Shown here piece after piece: positions 9,852 to 10,483 of a stretch of 10,483 bases of DNA; the first letter of the stretch is position 1; the number at the start of each line of letters is the position of its first letter. The position numbers and the translations under genes are program-made. The stretch covers positions 1 to 10,483 of the forward strand of contig NW_003155548.1 in the NCBI RefSeq assembly GCF_000003605.2, in the 5' to 3' direction. Source of the stretch: Saccoglossus kowalevskii. Taxonomy: Eukaryota; Hemichordata; Enteropneusta; Harrimaniidae. The notes under the pieces are model-generated. The model was not told the origin of the DNA. It saw nothing but the letters and a program-made list of their open reading frames with translations, and made no database searches.

Positions 9852-9950
9852 GACTACCAGCTATGCAGATGTAAGCAGCACCTAGACACCCAGCTATACA
9901 TATGTAAACAACACCTAGACACCCAGCTATGCAGATGTAAACAGCACCTA
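9621..9950. repeat. Edge block, copy 2 (ten units)
   Basis: This is the second copy of the block at 739-1068, with the two GCAA units (9654 and 9687), the GCAGGTG unit (9786) and the GACTACC/GTAAGC marker (9852) in the same order and spacing. Exact ATGCAAAT octamers lie at 9665-9672 and 9698-9705. Just before the block, CTCGACACCC at about 9619 contains one of the few CpG sites in the window. Confidence 0.9.
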
Positions 9951-10483
9951 GACACCCAGCTATGCAGATGTAAACAGCACCTAGACACCCAGCTATGCAG
10001 ATGTAAACAGCACCTAGACACCCAGCTATACATATGTAAACAACACCTAGACACCCAGCTATGCAGATGTAAACAGCACCTAGACACCCAGCTATGCAGA
10101 TGTAAACAGCACCTAGACACCCAGCTATGCATATGTAAACAGCACCTAGACACCCAGCTATGCATATGTAAACAGCACCTAGACACCCAGCTATATATAT
10201 GTAAACAACACCTAGACACCCAGCTATGCAGATGTAAACAGCACCTAGACACCCAGCTATGCAGATGTAAACAGCACCTAGACACCCAGCTATGCAGATG
10301 TAAACAGTACCTAGACAGCCCAGCTATGCAGATGTAAACAGCACCTAGACACCCAGCTATACATATGTAAACAGCACCTAGACACCCAGCTATGCAGGAT
10401 TTTAAACAGCACCTAGACATCCAGCTATGCATATGTAAACAGCACCTAGACACACAGCTATGCAGGATTTTAAACAGCACTTA
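9852..10483. repeat. Right edge segment, last part
   Basis: Nineteen units follow the last marker. After three GCAG units, ACAT (ACAAC tail), GCAG and GCAT units comes an ATAT unit with ACAAC tail (10182), the edge-type combination also seen at 13, 145 and 475. From 10281 the units degenerate: GACAGCCC at 10314, GCAGGATTTT at 10381 and again at 10449, GACATCC at 10416 and GACACAC at 10449. The window ends exactly at a unit boundary, so whether the array continues cannot be seen. Confidence 0.85.
10314..10415. repeat. Indel-bearing three-unit module, copy 2
   Basis: This is a repeat of 9453-9554: a 34-bp GACAGCCC unit, an ACAT unit, and a 35-bp GCAGGATTTT unit. A further GCAGGATTTT unit at 10449, without its partner, follows after one intervening unit, so this variant is spreading or decaying towards the right end. 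Confidence 0.85.

Larger units (their letters stand above)
1..10483. repeat. 33-bp minisatellite/satellite array filling the window
   Basis: About 317 head-to-tail copies of a 33-bp unit run without interruption from base 13 to the end, and a partial unit lies at 1-12. The unit reads GACACCCAGCTAT, a four-base variable slot, ATGTAA, and a tail usually ACAGCACCTA. The consensus has 16 G/C of 33 and is strand-asymmetric (12 A, 10 C, 6 G, 5 T on the plus strand). Most units differ from consensus by 0-3 bases. Length changes are seen only at 10-11, 4204-4271, 9453-9554 and 10314-10483. There is no unique DNA, poly-A tract, target-site duplication or transposon end inside the window, so both array ends lie outside it. 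The repeat family is not one I can name. Confidence 0.98.

Noticed and set aside
9531-10337. Plus-strand open frame with the repeat CRCKQHLDTQL, 268 codons
   Set aside because: It is the single stop-free plus frame. Its ATG falls in frame only because of the +2 change in the GCAGGATTTT unit, and it ends at the next +1 change. No upstream signal or known domain is visible.
1-10483. CRISPR array (short regular direct repeats)
   Set aside because: Repeats abut with no variable spacers between them; the differences are a few point changes in a single 33-bp unit.
1-10483. Transposon, integron or other mobile element
   Set aside because: There are no terminal inverted repeats, transposase, integrase, reverse transcriptase or LTR. 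The short palindromes come from single slot variants within the satellite unit.
1-10483. G-quadruplex or stable hairpin-forming satellite
   Set aside because: The unit has no run of G or C longer than three and no long inverted repeat; the longest palindromes I see are about 10 bp (TACATATGTA).

Overview
The whole window is one tandem-repeat (minisatellite/satellite) array. I see no gene, RNA gene, transposon, CRISPR array or unique flanking DNA. The unit is 33 bp and I count about 317 consecutive units, from a unit starting at base 13 to the last base. Only eight units depart from 33 bp: 34 bp at 4204, 4238, 9453 and 10314, and 35 bp at 9520, 10381 and 10449, plus an extra T at about 10-11 in the partial leading unit. 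An array this long and regular, with layered higher-order structure and almost no CpG, points to a eukaryotic chromosome. CpG-to-TpG decay at a fixed slot suggests a methylated genome, for instance an animal. The species cannot be told from the sequence.

Each unit reads GACACCCAGCTAT, a variable four-base slot (mostly GCAG, GCAT, ACAT or ATAT), ATGTAA, then a tail (ACAGCACCTA, or variants with ACATC or ACAAC). These variants are ordered, not random. A start marker, GACTACC in one unit plus GTAAGC in place of GTAAAC at its end, occurs 15 times: 970, 1498, 1927, 2488, 3181, 3808, 4404, 5328, 5460, 6054, 7011, 7605, 8067, 8694 and 9852. It is usually preceded by a GACGCCC unit. This divides the array into higher-order repeats (HORs) of 4 to 35 units, most often 18-19 units (594-627 bp).

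Layout: 1-969 is an edge segment with a 330-bp sub-period. 970-9221 is the HOR core, with three recognisable unit types: A, an 18-mer; B, a 19-mer carrying GACACTC; and C, rich in alternating GCAG/ACAT units. 9222-10483 is a more degenerate edge with most of the indels. A block at 739-1068 recurs at 9621-9950 with two differences, so the two edges are related. A C-B-A order of units recurs about 4.9 kb apart.

Because 33 is a multiple of 3 and the unit lacks stops in one forward and two reverse frames, the array produces long open frames, including one of nearly 5 kb on the minus strand. These are repeat artefacts and are not annotated as genes. Nearly every unit carries an exact forkhead-type motif (TGTAAACA), and four edge units carry an exact octamer (ATGCAAAT). 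Both are sequence matches only; function is speculative.
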